Both the position numbers and the translations under genes were made by a program. A stretch of 64,000 bases of DNA from Hirundichthys speculiger. Its lineage: Eukaryota > Chordata > Actinopteri > Beloniformes > Exocoetidae. The notes beneath the pieces are model-generated. The model saw only the letters and a list, made by a program, of their open reading frames with translations. It was not told where the DNA came from and did not search any database. Positions 35,561 through 48,660 of the stretch are shown piece after piece. Where the stretch lies: the NCBI GenBank assembly GCA_018398805.1, contig JAGFBZ010000290.1:2852001-2916000 (forward strand). The letters run 5' to 3'. Numbering within the stretch: the first letter of the stretch is position 1; every line of letters begins with the position of its first letter.

Positions 35561-37145
35561 TTTACCAAATTTAAGTTCCTGGTTGAAAAACTAGTATTTT
35601 TGAATTTTAATTTGTAATATTTTAAATTTGAAAGAGGGTTTACTTTCTTTTTCACGCCACTGTGTATATCTTTCACAAACAGATGCATATGTAAGGGCTA
35701 ACTGCATAAATTCACAAGCATAGACTCATAGTAACAGTTGTCGTCTCAAGCCTGACCCTGCAAGCTTGTTGAGCTGTGTGATCTGAATGTGTTATGACAC
35801 TCTCTGCAGGCATGAAAAATTAAACAGGGATTCCCACAGGAGGAAGCATACATACTTAAGCTGTGATTCCCACTGCTTCATATACATCAGGATGTGCAGA
35901 ACTGCTGCTTGAGACACTCACTCACACTCACACCCTAAGACATTCACACAATCTCTTACCAAAGAAAATGGAGTTCACATTATGGATTCTTCCATTTTCA
36001 GTACTGAAAAGCTACTGTTGGTTTCTATATACTTCTGTAGGTATTCCACAGAAATGCTTTTGAACTCAGGCTAACCAACTCACCACCATCTTCTTGCCGT
36101 TCTTGTCTGTTCTGATTTCCTCTTTTGTCTTAAATCAGCAACCATTTCTTTTGTCTTGCCTTAAATGAAAGTTTCTGTCCTTTCTGTTCAAGCTATTGTG
36201 GCATACAGTGGGACATGTAGACACAAATATTGTGAATGTATACATCCAAACAGAAATCAACTTTAAATAAACAGTTTATGAAATTGTTTAAGTAATAAAA
36301 AGTTAAAGGCATGATGTCTAGTTTAGTTCTCCTGTCATGCTTTCGTCACTTTTAACACCTGTGTCTTGTTGGACTCTCTGAGTATATCTAATCCTGCTTT
36401 TCTTCTTTAATCTTCCATGACATCTTTTGTGCTTCCCTGTTACTCACGTATTATCTAGCTCGTTCACCTTGCCTCTGTGTCCAGGCTTCATGGTGTATTG
36501 TAAATCATCCTGATGTGGCAGTGCATTGCGCTTTTGTTTCAAAAAGGTCGTTTTTTGCTACTCTTTCCAGTGGACATTTGGGTCCTCAATTTGGGTCGTG
36601 CATCCACACCAACCGTTACAGTAAAACGTAGGCAGCAGATAGACACTGTTAGCCTGTTTGACTGCTTTAGGGAGAAAGGGCTTTTTTTGGAAGAACAACA
36701 GAAACAAAAGTATGGTCAGTCAGCTCCCACTCCAATTATTCTAACAATACTACAATTAGCCATTCAATTTTGAATTTAATTTAATGAAAAATACTTTATT
36801 GATTTCTTAATAGAAATTTATAGTTGCAGTAGTTGTCATGACTTAAACAGGGACATTCTGGACTTAAAACAACCCTAGGTCTATTGTTAGATTGTGAAGA
36901 GTGTAAAAACAGATGTGAATCAAATCAGTTTTGAGGGGGTATGCGATATGTGTTTGCTACAAAATGACAATTAATGTTAGCACTTGGGACAATACCTCAA
37001 ATTAAATTGTTATTTTAAACCTTTGGCGAGACTCAAAAATGTTATACTGTTAAAGTGATAGTCTGAATGGTGTCCCGGCAGACAAACCAAAGTAATTTAA
37101 ATTTTGTAAGTCCACAGAAAATGTATAAAAAATACTACTTTGTCA
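35561..37145. other. No gene recognised
   Basis: AT-rich sequence; short ORFs without motifs. An L-shaped cluster of CAC/CTC repeats near 35915-35935 is the only simple repeat noted. Confidence 0.5.
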
Positions 37146-37290
37146 AAATCCATCCATTCATCCCATCCATCTCTTCCTGAAAACAGGTTCATCCTGTTTA
37201 GGGTCACAGACAACTGAAGCCTATCCTTGCTGTTATCAAGTGAGAGACAGGGTACAATGTGGATAATTCACCGGTTCAACACAGGGCTTT
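37146..37290 (-). mobile_element. Old Rex3-type tail, reverse orientation
   Basis: ATCCATCCATTCATCCCATC, then TCATCCTGTTTAGGGTCAC and AGCCTATCC..CAGGGTACA, correspond to the reverse complement of the tail repeat seen at 31180 and 57517. Much diverged. Confidence 0.5.
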
Positions 37291-40200
37291 AACACATCTA
37301 TTCCAAAGAAATTATTACTATTAATTATTCTTGCTAACAAGATGAGGACAGCAGGAATAGGTCTCAAACCTCTCTGTCCTCCATTTCGCATATTTTTTTT
37401 ACTTCCCCTAAGATTATGTGAATTCCACCGTCAAGTATGTCAAGGCCAGTCACAACCTACTCAGTCCTTTTGTCTCCACATTATCCTCCTTACTTCCTAT
37501 AAGTTCCAACCATCTTGCTTTAAAGCAGCTGTCATTATGAGCAGAAAGAGGCTTCGGCAGTTTTTCAAGTGCCACCAGAACAATGTTAATTATTCAGACT
37601 CCAAACTTGTTGGCACTTACCAAGATGCTGAAGTACCACTTGTGCAGCTGGTGATCCTTCTCCAGTCAGAAATCATACCCACTCTCATGGCACAGCATCT
37701 TACCATTCTGTGTGCTCAGTTTAAAGCTAGTTTTAGCAAATGGTTCACTCTAATTACACCCTCTAAGTCTTTCGATTCGGAATCTATAGACAGAAGTTGT
37801 TGCTTATCATTCCCCCAGTATCTTTTGTAGGTTACTGCTGCGAGAAGTGATAAGATCAGAGCCTAGAGGCGAAAATATTTGTTGTTATAATAACATTAAT
37901 AAAACATTTGTATTACACGTTGTGTGAGTTGACTGACTAAACAACAGACCTTATCTACGCAACATCAGCCAGCTTTTCAAATCCACTGCTTCCGGATCTC
38001 CTTTTGTTTGTCACAACAACATAGCATGAGATATCACAGGGCTGCTCACAAACTGATCCAACTAACGTTTTTCAAACCCTCCCTAAAGAAGACATGGTGG
38101 CATCATTGCCATTGCCTGCTCCCACATTCTTGCAACTCATTGATTTATTTTCTTCATTTTATCATTTCCTCATCCAACCCTATATCCCATCACCATTTTT
38201 CTTCTCTTCCCTTCAGCCACTTCTAACACACTTAGCCCCCTTCTCTTGTCCTTTGAGCACTTCTACTTCAGCAGTGCCTCATGGGCTTCCTCTTTTCAGC
38301 ATATGTTCTTTCTTATTGCCTCACTTCTCAATCCTATGCCATCTCTCAATTCTTCTCCGTCAGATCCTTTAGCAGCAAGACTTACTCTGTCCCCCTCTTC
38401 AGTGTTCTAATTAATTCCATATTCACCCTTAACAATGTCATCCTGCCATTCTCCCCATTCTCCCTTGCAATCATTTCTCTTTTTCTGACAATCTTAAACT
38501 TTTTTATTATGCTACCCAAGTTCAACTTATCCAATTTTTTTCTGAGTGTGGGGACCTTTCTGCCTAACAAGGCCCAGCTACATTCACATCAATGCATCAA
38601 CAGATGCTTAATTTCTTGTATCAAAGATGTTCTATATTATGTTGTCTTCTTAATAAGGCTTAATCATATTTGGTACATCCCACTCCATCAACAGTCTCAA
38701 CAATGAACTTAGCCCTCTGTCTAACACTATGATACAGTTAGAGCTGGGCTTTAGCCCAGAATGTCTTGTGAATAACCTGGAATATAGTATGAACATCCCA
38801 TTTTCAACTTTGCAGTTGATTGTACATAATATATGCCGATAGCTACCTTGATAAATTACTATGACACAGAAATAAATGGGAAATAAATTGTATGTACAGT
38901 ATAATTCTGGTAATTCTAAATAATTTAACCTAAAGTCTGCATTTCAAGTAGTCAGCAATGATGCCAAGGTTGCTAATACAAATATAAAAATCTTTATCCT
39001 AACCATACCTTAATCAAGATTTAGGTTACTATTTGTTTGGGCATTATTTTATGCAAGTACATTTTAAGCTTATTGACAAAGTAGGTGAAACAAAAGAAAT
39101 TTGTACTGTGTGTGGCTGCAGTGGCTTCCATCATATAGGGTTAACCTTTCTGACTGCAACTGCCAGGCTTTAACTGGTGCAGTAAAACATACTGTAGTCA
39201 AACAATTGAGTTCTAGTTACACTATCTGGCAGATATTAAACTTTGAAAACAATTATTCATGGTTATTTTTTAATTTTAAAGCCTCCATAGTTTAGCTCAA
39301 CAGTATCTATTGAGGATTTAATTCCACAACCAGGTCACCTACTGTCGTACTTGTTAATGTTCAATCTGTCATTTACGCCTAAAAACTGAAGACAATCAAG
39401 CATTTTCAGTTGCTGCTTTTGTAGTCCAACAATGAAAGCACTTTTGGTCAATTAATTTTCTTCTGAAATTCGTATACAAATTAAGAAGGTCTGGGCAGTT
39501 CAGTGACACAGGTCAAAATAAAAACGGGCCTGTTATTTATCTATTTATTTTTCCACAGCTTGGTTCTGTTTTTTTGCTCAATTGTAGTTAAATAAATAAT
39601 GACATGCCATATATTTACTTCATTTTAGGACCTGATAAGAACAAGTTTATTATTACATTTTCAGTGTTACATCTGCGTGCCCCGTGGTTGAACCACTGTC
39701 AACCTTATCTATGAAGGCAGCTGTCTATCCTCCAGCACCATATAGTTAATCCGAAATATTACTTTAATCAAAGCTCGATCCAATCTAGCCTTTATCTAGA
39801 TCTTGACCAAGTCGGGAAGCTCCCTTGAGCCCTATCCTGACCCATCCGGAATTGTATCCTTATTCATAATGAAACTTTTTTTAAGGTCAAGAAACATGGT
39901 CACCAAGTTATACACACACTCTCTGTCTTGCTTCTTGGGTCCTTCTGTATCAGGATTCCATTATATTCTCAACCCCTCACATACCTATCCCTCAACCCTC
40001 CCATTTCTTTCCCCTGACCCTCTCGCTCTGTCCCTTGGGTGCCTTATAACCCTTCAGATGAAGTCATCAAGAAGTGATGCTGTTTCATCATGGCATGTGT
40101 TTCAGTGGATTGAAGTTTTTCTTTTGGGTTTATACTGTCAATGCAGGTAGTCATGCTTGTTTTTCCCCTCATCAAATTTAATTTATTGATATATCTCCAT

Positions 40201-41454
40201 TTTTGAATGTTAGATATAAAGCACATTCAGGAAAGGTTTGGCATTCATTCCTACAACACTAAAACACTGGTATTGAGAATACCTAGCAATAAAGAATGTC
40301 AGTTGTTATTTTGTCCTATTTTTCCTGCAGATACATCTTAAAGTGTTCAACAATACTTTCTTGAGAATGTCACATTTTTTGTATCACATTTCTTCTCTCT
40401 ATGGGGACAGGCCAGGACTGCACACAGGCCAGTCCAGTTCCCATACCCTCTTCTTTCTTTACTTGGCTTTGTAATGTGTGCAAAATGCATCTTTGCTCTT
40501 TCCTGTTGAAAAATGCATACATATTGCATCTGTTGCTCTAAAATCTCAGAGAATATTGAAAATTGAGAGTTTCATGTCAGTATTACTTTTAATTGCAGCA
40601 TTCATGCATTAATGCTGCAATTACAAAAGTGAAATGACTTTTTCCAAAGGCACTGATACAACCCTGTCCTATCATAGACCCTGACTTTTAGACAGCATTT
40701 TTAAGTGGCATTTTCAAAAGTAGCTTTGTATTTTAATGATTTACAAAGATTTCCTGATCTAATGTCTTGTCCATGTGGCTGTCAATTAATGATGGCAATT
40801 AATGAGTGCAGTCTGAGGAACCAGAGATCATGAGTACCCATCTGAGACTAGCACACGTGGCCTCCATGCACTGAAACTCCTCCTGATTTTCTGGATGCTT
40901 TAGTGATATCATGCACTGATGAAGGAGAAATAAGTAAAACCCTTCTGAACTTTATTTTAGGATCATTGTTTTTATAGTGCCAGAAATGAACTCAGCGGGT
41001 CCATTGTTAAGTGTGGAAGTAAAATTGCTTTTATGATAATGTTGGTTTTCTCATTTTCTCTTCTGTTCTCTGCATTTTCTTAAATATCTTTAGTCATCTC
41101 TGTCAAGATGTTCAGTGTAGCTCTGTTTGCAAATTTCATCATTGCTGATGTGTGACATAGTGCTGCAAAGCATTACAGTTTTCTCAAGAGACTAGCAAGA
41201 CAACCCATCTCTAGAACTGTTTTCTACCATCATTAGAGACAGAAGACCACAAGCGTTAAATGCCGCTTCCTAAAAGTAATCCAGTATTCCTTCAAAAAAA
41301 ATTGAAACTGAAACTATGGGGTGCCGAATGTAAAAACTTGATTACAGTTTTCAAACTGATATATTTCAATATTTATCTCATTTTCTTCACATTTAGCTCA
41401 TTTTACATACATTTCAGACATAAATTATTTAATAATTTGGTTATATGTGAATGA
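37291..41454. other. No gene recognised in about 4 kb
   Basis: Long AT-rich stretch. The longest frames (37342-37830 and 38281-38706, plus strand) have unusual composition (Ser/Phe/Leu/Ile-rich) and no recognisable domain or splice context. No TIR pairs or transposase motifs were seen. It could be ordinary intergenic or intronic DNA. Confidence 0.5.
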
Positions 41455-41930
41455 AAATGAAATGTTAAACCTAAATGGAAATTGTTCAATCTAAATATTA
41501 AATCTAAATATAAATGTTACATGTTAAATCTAAATGTTAAATCTAAATCTATATGTTAAATGTTTAATCTAAATGTTAAATCTAAATCTTAATGTCAAAT
41601 GTTAAATCTAAATATTAAATCTAAATGTCAAATGTTAAATATAAATGTTGAATCTAAATCTAAATGTCAAATGTTAAATCTAAATGTTGAATGTTAAATC
41701 TAAATGTTAAATCTAAATATTAAATCTAAATCTAAATGTTAAATGTTAAATCTAAATATTAAATCTAAATCTAAATGTTAAATCTTAATGCTAAATCTAA
41801 ATGTTACATCTAAATTCAAATGCTAAATCTAAATGTTAAATCTATATCTAAATGTTAAATCTAAATATTAAATCTAAATCTAAATGTTATATCTCAATCT
41901 AAATGCTAAATCTAAATCGAAATGTGTCAC
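41455..41930. repeat. Satellite-like array of AAATCTAAATGTT-type units
   Basis: About 475 bp built from short words TAAATCTAAATGTTAAATC and variants (AAATCTAAATATT, AAATGTCAAATGTT). The basic step is 6-7 bp (TAAATC/TAAATGT) organised into irregular higher units. The array stops abruptly where a GC-rich inverted repeat begins (about 41935). Confidence 0.95.
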
Positions 41931-42030
41931 CGAGTGTAAAGCAAAAATATTTAGAAAATTTGCAAATGTCCCATGCCCCGTAAAGTCTCACAGCCGCACA
42001 ACCACGCCCACACCACTGATCAGGATCAAT

Positions 42031-42267
42031 GGGAAGAGGGCTTGAGGGATAGTCGGGACTCAGACATGGCCGCCTCCCTGCCTGTGGAAGACATCGAATG
42101 GGCGGTGTTGGTGGGTGTGCGGGCTGTACTTCAAGGGCTAGTTCAGCCGGTACCGTCCCCAACATTAACGGTAAGTTAAGTGACGAAATGATGGGGACGT
42201 TCGATGTCTTCCACAGGCAGGGAGGTGGCCATGTCTGAGTCCCAACTCTCCCTCAAGCCCTCTTCCC
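42031..42267. repeat. 68-bp inverted repeat around a GC-rich exon-like core
   Basis: Left arm 42031-42098 (GGGAAGAGGGCTTGAGGGAT..GTGGAAGACATCGAA) is repeated inverted at 42200-42267 (TTCGATGTCTTCCACAGGCA..CCTCAAGCCCTCTTCCC) with few mismatches. The 101-bp spacer is GC-rich. Transcripts would form a strong hairpin. The whole block (41935-42270) contrasts sharply with the AT-rich flanks. Confidence 0.93.
42066..42170 (+). CDS. Exon-like ORF with splice donor inside the inverted repeat
   Basis: ATG at 42066 in good context (GACATGG) opens MAASLPVEDIEWAVLVGVRA and runs about 35 codons to ACG followed by GTAAGT at about 42171-42176, a consensus splice donor. The frame is open upstream too. Codon choice and GC content differ from the surroundings. 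No downstream exon was identified, and the protein is not recognised. It may be a captured first exon or the first exon of a transposon gene. Chance cannot be excluded. Confidence 0.3.
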
Positions 42268-42270
42268 AAC

Positions 42271-45200
42271 ATATTCCATATCTTTTATCACAAGTAAAAG
42301 CAGTCTAAGGCTTTTATTTCAAATCAACTAAAAGTGAAACCTCAGAATAAAATCAATATATGTGTAAGTCCATGCCTGAAGAATTGAAGGCCTCTTCAAG
42401 TAGAAAATTAAACCCTGAAAAAACTAAAAAGTGAAAAAAAGGGTGTTGACTTTTTCATAAAAAATGTTTTCTTTGAACTGTCCTTTCTTCTTGAATTAAA
42501 GGCTGCTTTAGATAAAAAAGTTAAACTCATGTACATCCAGGAAACTAAGAAGTGCAAAAAAAAAAAGTGCTGTGTTCTATCTCATAGTGGCGCTTCACAC
42601 TTTGAATCAGTGCCACGGTCTCAGAGCTTATGAGGCAGACAGGCTTGGAACTGCTGACCGGGAGTATAAACATATATATATAAAAAAACGATTTTTAGTG
42701 TCTACCTTTCTCTTTTTCGAGCAAGCCATGATGTCTCAGTGGTATCTACTCTGCTTTCTTCCTGCGCTGTTGCTAACGTCAGTGCTTAAGTTTGTGCTTG
42801 TGTGACTGATTTTGGGTTTGCTGGGAATAATGTAGGTGTGGTTTTAGTTTGGGGGTCCAATGAATTCTGGGGATATAATCCTGATTTGCTCGGAGAATTT
42901 GCATGTGGCCACTTTATTCTAGTTGATGCTATGCCAACAACAAACACGCGTTTCCAAGCTACGTCTCTGACTACCAGCTAGATTGACGTATTAACTGAAG
43001 TAGCAGCGGCCGCTGTAAATATCCACGGTCGTTCAAAACTGCTCTGTGAAAATGGCACTACTTATTTTTTGCATTAGTCATGGGTCCGGACAGAACCATG
43101 TCCCGGTCCGGATCTGGACCGGAGTCTGCTGTTGCGTGACCCCCGTGCTAGACTTTTCTAAAAAAAACTTGACAGGGGAACCTTATGATTACAGGGAGGG
43201 CATCTTTAAGAAAGACCAGATCTTGCAATCATTTGAAATAATACAAGCTACTGTAATGCAGTTATTTTATATTCCTAGGATATCACACATAGTGGCCAGT
43301 AACTTCTATTATGTACTGTATAAAATTTCTCAGCTTTCTTTTCCTTTTTTCCTTTTGTTTTTGTACCCCAAACTAAAGCACCTAGAGTTTGACTAATCAG
43401 TGGTTAGAAGTAAATATTTCACATTTGAAATGTCACACTTACTCCCACTACTTTTAAAGTTAGCCTCAGGAGCCAACGTTTCAATAACAGAGCACTTTAA
43501 ATTACATTTACTAATCACACAGACAAATGCACCTGCACACTGCACTCGTATGCACTTTTCTTTAAAGACTAATCTCAAAGACATTTCCAGAGAAACGTAT
43601 AGGGTGAGCCATGTTATGGGTATTAAGTTATGAATGTTGCTAAGGAAAACGATGCCAAAAAATGTCAATTGGACACTTCAAATGTGTTCAAACTTTAATA
43701 TTCACATTAGTTTCATTGGAGGCGTGGCTTCTTTTCCTACACAGGTTCAAGTTGTGTTCATGAGGACAATTCTTCTCAGACACAGTTTTTAATTTATTTA
43801 TTTATTTTATTTTTTTTTTTGGAGGAACTGAAGTTCATATGGGAGTACTTCTATATTATAGTTTGTCATATTTTAGCAGGTGCAGCAGGCAGTTCACCCT
43901 TCATCTCTACAGATCACAGCTGCTGGAACTCTGCTCTGCTCTCATTATCAACACAAATTCAATTATGTAATAAGGAGTCCTAGCTCCTGTGAAGTTGAAT
44001 GGAATTGATCTTGATAAGGAGCAGAGATCCGTGAAATCTGCAGGGTCTGTGACCCACAGACCAAATAATAAGAAATACTGAGAAGATAGATAAGGTTACC
44101 ATGATACATAGAGCCCTGTTGTGTGTGTGTGTGTCTGTGTAAAAATTACCCTGCACTTCAAACTTTGCAGCAATATTCATTAGTCAAGATACGTTTTTGT
44201 ATGTGGGTATCATTTGTGCATTGTTGTGCATTTGGGAGTAGGAGGTGTGTGTGTGTGTGGGGGGGGGGTGGTGGTGGAAGACATGGTTTATCTGTGTAAG
44301 ATATTTCTAGCGGAGCATGTACACAAACAAAGACTGCAAGAAAATCATGCATATACACTGATTCCTCTGTGTGTCTTCAATTAACTGACTCTTCCATGCC
44401 AGCCAAAGCAATGTACTTTCATGTCAGTTTCACAGTTCACAAGAGGCAGTCAAATTACTACGCCATCCTTTGGCTTGGATAAAGCGTTTCAAAGAAAAGA
44501 CTTCTGTAGATAGACATCTATACAAACATCACAATTTTATGCCTCATGCTTTTAAAATTAAATTTGTATACATCATGTATTATTCCTTTGTTTAGCAGCT
44601 TACAATAAGCAGTTAATTACACACACCATATAATTCATAATTTATGTATGCATCTTAAACTGAAATACACAAAGAAAACTTAAATACATAAAGAAATGGT
44701 ATAGATTACCATCTCTATGAATACATAGATAGATAGACTGTAAAGTTAAAAAATGCATCCTGAGCCTAACGGCTCTGAAGCCTTGACTTTTTGCCTCCAA
44801 ACCTGCTCCTCTGTAGGGCAACGGATTGTTGTCCTTATCAAGTTGCTGAGTTAGTGTCTAGCCAGATCACAAGACTTTACAAGGTTATGGGTTGCTGTAA
44901 TTTTCCATCTGATGCAGATTAATATGAGATGAACTGCCCGCCTTTAATCTTGGCATTCTTCTGAAGAATCCTGATGGTGTGAAGAGCTCTGTGATTTCTG
45001 ACTGCAGCCTTGGAGAATAAACCTCCGTTTTGCACCTCCGTCGTTGTCAGTGCCTTGCTTAACAGCTGAATAGACTGCCTCACCAGTGCATAGAAATTAA
45101 TAACTCTTACGGCTAAGAAGATTCCAAATTCTTGGCATAACATAGACACATCCAAATCTGGAGAAGTTTTCCTTCCTTCCCTTTTGTTTTTCAGAAGGTA

Positions 45201-45389
45201 ACAAATAAAAAGAAAGTTGATAAATTAGTGGCTGTTCAGGGTACACATTTGATAAATGGATGATCATGTTTATTGTAAAACACAAGTATTAAACAATGCT
45301 ACATGAAACAGCTTGTCAAGTTGTTGAAAATATGAATGGCAAATAGATTTTGGTGTTGGTGAAAACATAAAACTTAAATAAATCACTCG
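42271..45389. other. No gene recognised; simple repeats
   Basis: AT-rich sequence with a GC-rich patch at about 43080-43150, GT runs at 44112-44132 and GT/poly-G at 44246-44272. No recognisable coding motif or TIR pair. Confidence 0.5.
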
Positions 45390-46130
45390 CTGAGTCGTTC
45401 GCCCGCAGCTAGCACCGGTTTGTTTTTAGCCACAGTGCTAATACATTCACTCACCTCTGCGATCTGGCACTGTGCTGCCCCACGGCCCAGGCATGCTGGC
45501 AGTGTGTGAGTCCTGTCTCCCCACGCTCTCTAAGCTAAAGGAGAGCATCTCCGGATTACAGTCAGACTTTATGGAGAGGGACAAGATCCTGATGGACTTC
45601 TCCGCTGATGCCACGTCCCAGGCCAAACAAGTTTCCCTCCTGAAGGCATCAGGCGCTAGTGACCGGAACATGACAGCCACGGATGACACCACCGTACCGT
45701 GGACTGGGTCGATAAGCAGAGACCCAGGCAACAGCACTGGAAGAGTCCCTCTGGCACTGTCTGGGAGCCAAGCCCAAAGGAGCGTCTCCCCCATTCTCCT
45801 GCCCCCGCTCGGTAGAGCAGGGTTTCCCCTCTAAGGCTGGAGTAAAAGCGCCGGTGAGCTCAACACCGCTCAAACCGAGGGAAGCCTGGTCGGTGGTGGC
45901 CAGGGGCGCTGGGGCTCGTGCATCTCCTTCTGCCCCACCTCCGGGTCTTCCACTCAACAACAGGTACAATATCCTGAGCATGCAGGACTTCCCTCCTTGT
46001 GGGCACCTGCACCAGCCCACCTCCAGGACCGGTTCGTCCAGCTCACCAGTCGCTGAATCGGGACCCATTCGCCCGCTCTGGACCATCACCCTCATCCCAG
46101 TAGCAGGGGCGCAACTATCTAATGTCTAAT
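45390..46130 (+). pseudogene. Probable LINE ORF1 fragment
   Basis: Two plus-strand frames (45472-45834 and 45854-46129) look like one frameshifted protein. The first begins with a Cys-containing segment (AVCESCLPTLSKLKESISGL) and an amphipathic, coiled-coil-like stretch. The second contains EAWSVVARGAGARASPSAPP and LPLNNRYNILSMQD, reminiscent of ORF1 proteins of CR1/L2-type LINEs, which have such a short conserved NRYxxL segment. The frame change is near 45825. The fragment is GC-rich against its flanks and stops without the endonuclease part. Family assignment is tentative. Confidence 0.5.
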
Positions 46131-46810
46131 GGGTATCCAAAAAACACGGCTGTGCGCTATGCTTTCAAAACTATAGTAACTAATCCACATATGAAAACAT
46201 ATGAAATTTTAATTTCAAATAATAATTTTAATCAATATCAGTTATTGATTGGATGCTGCATCTAATGAGACTTATCTGATACATCACATCACTGTAGTGT
46301 TGTATCTGAGTTAGGGTGACCATATTTTGATTTCTAAAAAAGAGGACTTGGCTCTGCCTCAAGATACGTTAATGATACTTAAATTACTTTAATTATTGTG
46401 TCTAAAATAATCTCTATTTAAGTGTCAATGGTACAAATCTAAAAATGGAAAAAAATATGGTGTTTATGTATAAGATAATCAATCTACAACAGCAGGGTTT
46501 TTCCCTGTATTAAATTTAATCTGTTTTATGATTCATCATCTATGATAATTGTCTTAACAATAAAATAATCACTAACAACTTTCTTTTACATTTTTTTCAT
46601 GTTGTTGTATTGTAAATATTGATCAGCACACACCTGCAAGAAAACAGTAGGCTAACCTGCTGCTATGCTAGTTCTAGCCAACTTTGTTTACATGCCTCCC
46701 CACAAAGAAACTTCAAGCTACACTTGACACCTGCTGTCCTTTACCCACTTGGAGAAGTTGTCCTTCATCCCAACAAACTCTCTCTCTTTCTCCCTCTTCC
46801 GTTTTCAAAT
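46131..46810. other. No gene recognised
   Basis: AT-rich sequence between the ORF1-like fragment and a microsatellite. Confidence 0.5.
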
Positions 46811-46814
46811 TTGA

Positions 46815-46816
<2 letters not shown>

Positions 46817-46863
<47 letters not shown>

Positions 46864-46896
46864 TGTATATAGATAGATAAATAGATAGATAGATAG
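46817..46896. repeat. AT and GATA microsatellite
   Basis: (AT)n from 46817 to about 46858, then GATA repeats to about 46896. Confidence 0.95.
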
Positions 46897-48213
46897 AATG
46901 GGGGGTGTTATTATTTCAACTTCTGCTTGATTCAATTGAGAAAGTTCTAAAGGTTAAGTTCTACAGTTCTAAAAGTTCTAAAGGTTTCTAATTATTACCT
47001 AAGCCTATGGTTTTTAAAATCCAGTAATTCAGGAGAAATCACATTTAAAAAAAAAAAAACCTTTATTTTATCAGGCAAGCAATTAAAAACAGGTTTTGGG
47101 GTTGTCAGTCTACCATTCCATTGAATCTGTTATTGCCGACATCATGAATTTTTTTCAAACAAAATATTCCCAACTGGCTTTTTCAAATTCATTTAATGAA
47201 ATCGATACATCTTTATGTGAACTCTCAGATATCTATTCGGGGTTTGTCTTTGAAGTTAAAGTTCAAAATCCAAATCTAAAATCTTCAGAGGTTGAAAAGT
47301 CCACTTTACACTTCAGAAATACTTCAGAAAAAATGACTGTAAACTTTCTGGAAAGTAACAGCTGTTGGTTGAAAATTGCATCAGGTCACAGTGACCTGTT
47401 TTCTTAGTATCTAACGTAGAATATCTATGTGGGATATCCATCAGGTGCCATGGCGGGGTTTTTTCTGAGGCTGGCTGAGAAGAATTTGGTTCAAGGCTCA
47501 AATATACTGATATATATTCTGTCCTTGGTTCATTGTCTTGTGCTAATACGATTGTCCTGTACACTGCTGTGAGTTACAATGCACCCTCTGTCCGATTGTC
47601 CAGTCAAGTGTTTATTTAGTGTTGTACAATTGCCTCACCAGAACTTCTAATTACTGATAAACTATTAGACCTTAATAGTGAAAATTTAAATACAAAGCAA
47701 AACACTGATTCTTGTTTATTCATTATTTCTACTCACCTGAATGCTGGAGCTTCTTTTTTTCATTTTCAAAAGCTCCATGGACAGAGCAAAGGCAAATAAT
47801 TTAATTTCTTGGAAACCACTGTGAATTCCGGGCTCCACATGAGTACTTGCTAATTAGTGTTTAGTAAACATGCTCATCTACTTTGGTTATAGTTCACCTA
47901 CTTACAAGCACAATCAGGAACATGTTTTTATTTGTAGTGATATTTTCTTCAAAAAAAAAAATAAAGAAGAAGAGATCAGTACTGCTGAACTCAGTGGGCC
48001 TCATTCATGAAATGTAACTTGAGTGGCTTTGTGTATAAAGTGTTCGCAAGATAACATTTACACTTTATTTGGCATTTATGCAAATGTTAGTATTTTCAAT
48101 TTTTTTCATGGGTGCAACATCCACACCTGCATGTGATAGAGTTTGTGTAAATAAGAAGTGCACACATTGTTTGTCATTATCAGAGTTCCCGTAAGAATTC
48201 TAATTTTAGAGGT
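46897..48213. other. No gene recognised
   Basis: AT-rich; A run at 47047-47060 and another at 47953-47963. A 103-codon frame at 47096-47407 has no recognisable motif. Confidence 0.45.
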
Positions 48214-48660
48214 AACTAGAAAAGCACTCAGGGAGCGCAGACCTCCGCCAAATGCAACAATTTCCCCATATAGCGATTTACAGATTGCGATAAAATCCGC
48301 GTTGTGGATCAGATCCAGATCAGCCTTTGAAAATTGATAGAGGTTCCCATTGTCAATCTCTGAGTGAAATTTCATGAGTTTTGGGAAATAATTAACAGAG
48401 ATATTGAGAAACAAAATTTTCGGCCCCATTGACCGCAATGTTATTGAAAATTTGAAAGTGATCCAGAATCCAGGATCCAGGATTTCTTTTGGATCACACC
48501 CAAAATGTAATCAGTTCTTCCTTTTCACATTTCTGACAACTCCTGAAAATTTTATCAAAATCCATCCATAACTTTTCGAGTTATCTTGTACACAGACAGA
48601 CAAACAAACAGACAGATAAACGCCACCGAAAACATAACCTCCTTGGCGGAGGGTAATAAT
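48214..48660 (+). repeat. Conserved dispersed repeat, copy 3 (most complete)
   Basis: Begins AACTAGAAAAGCACTCAGGG and ends CATAACCTCCTTGGCGGAGG. The motif CCTCCGCCAA near the start and TTGGCGGAGG at the end are inverted copies. CAGACAGACAAACAAACAGA precedes the right end. Internal blocks match 2586-3312. About 447 bp, non-coding. Known widely in fish genomes; I do not assign a superfamily. Confidence 0.8.

Noticed and set aside
37342..37830. 162-codon plus-strand ORF
   Set aside because: No domain, no splice context, atypical composition, and isolated in AT-rich DNA; length alone is not sufficient.
38281..38706. 141-codon plus-strand ORF
   Set aside because: Phe/Ser/Leu-rich from pyrimidine-rich DNA; no recognisable motif.
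41455..41930. Regular repeats considered as a CRISPR-like array
   Set aside because: Units are 6-13 bp AT-rich words without unique spacers, in eukaryotic DNA; it is a simple satellite.
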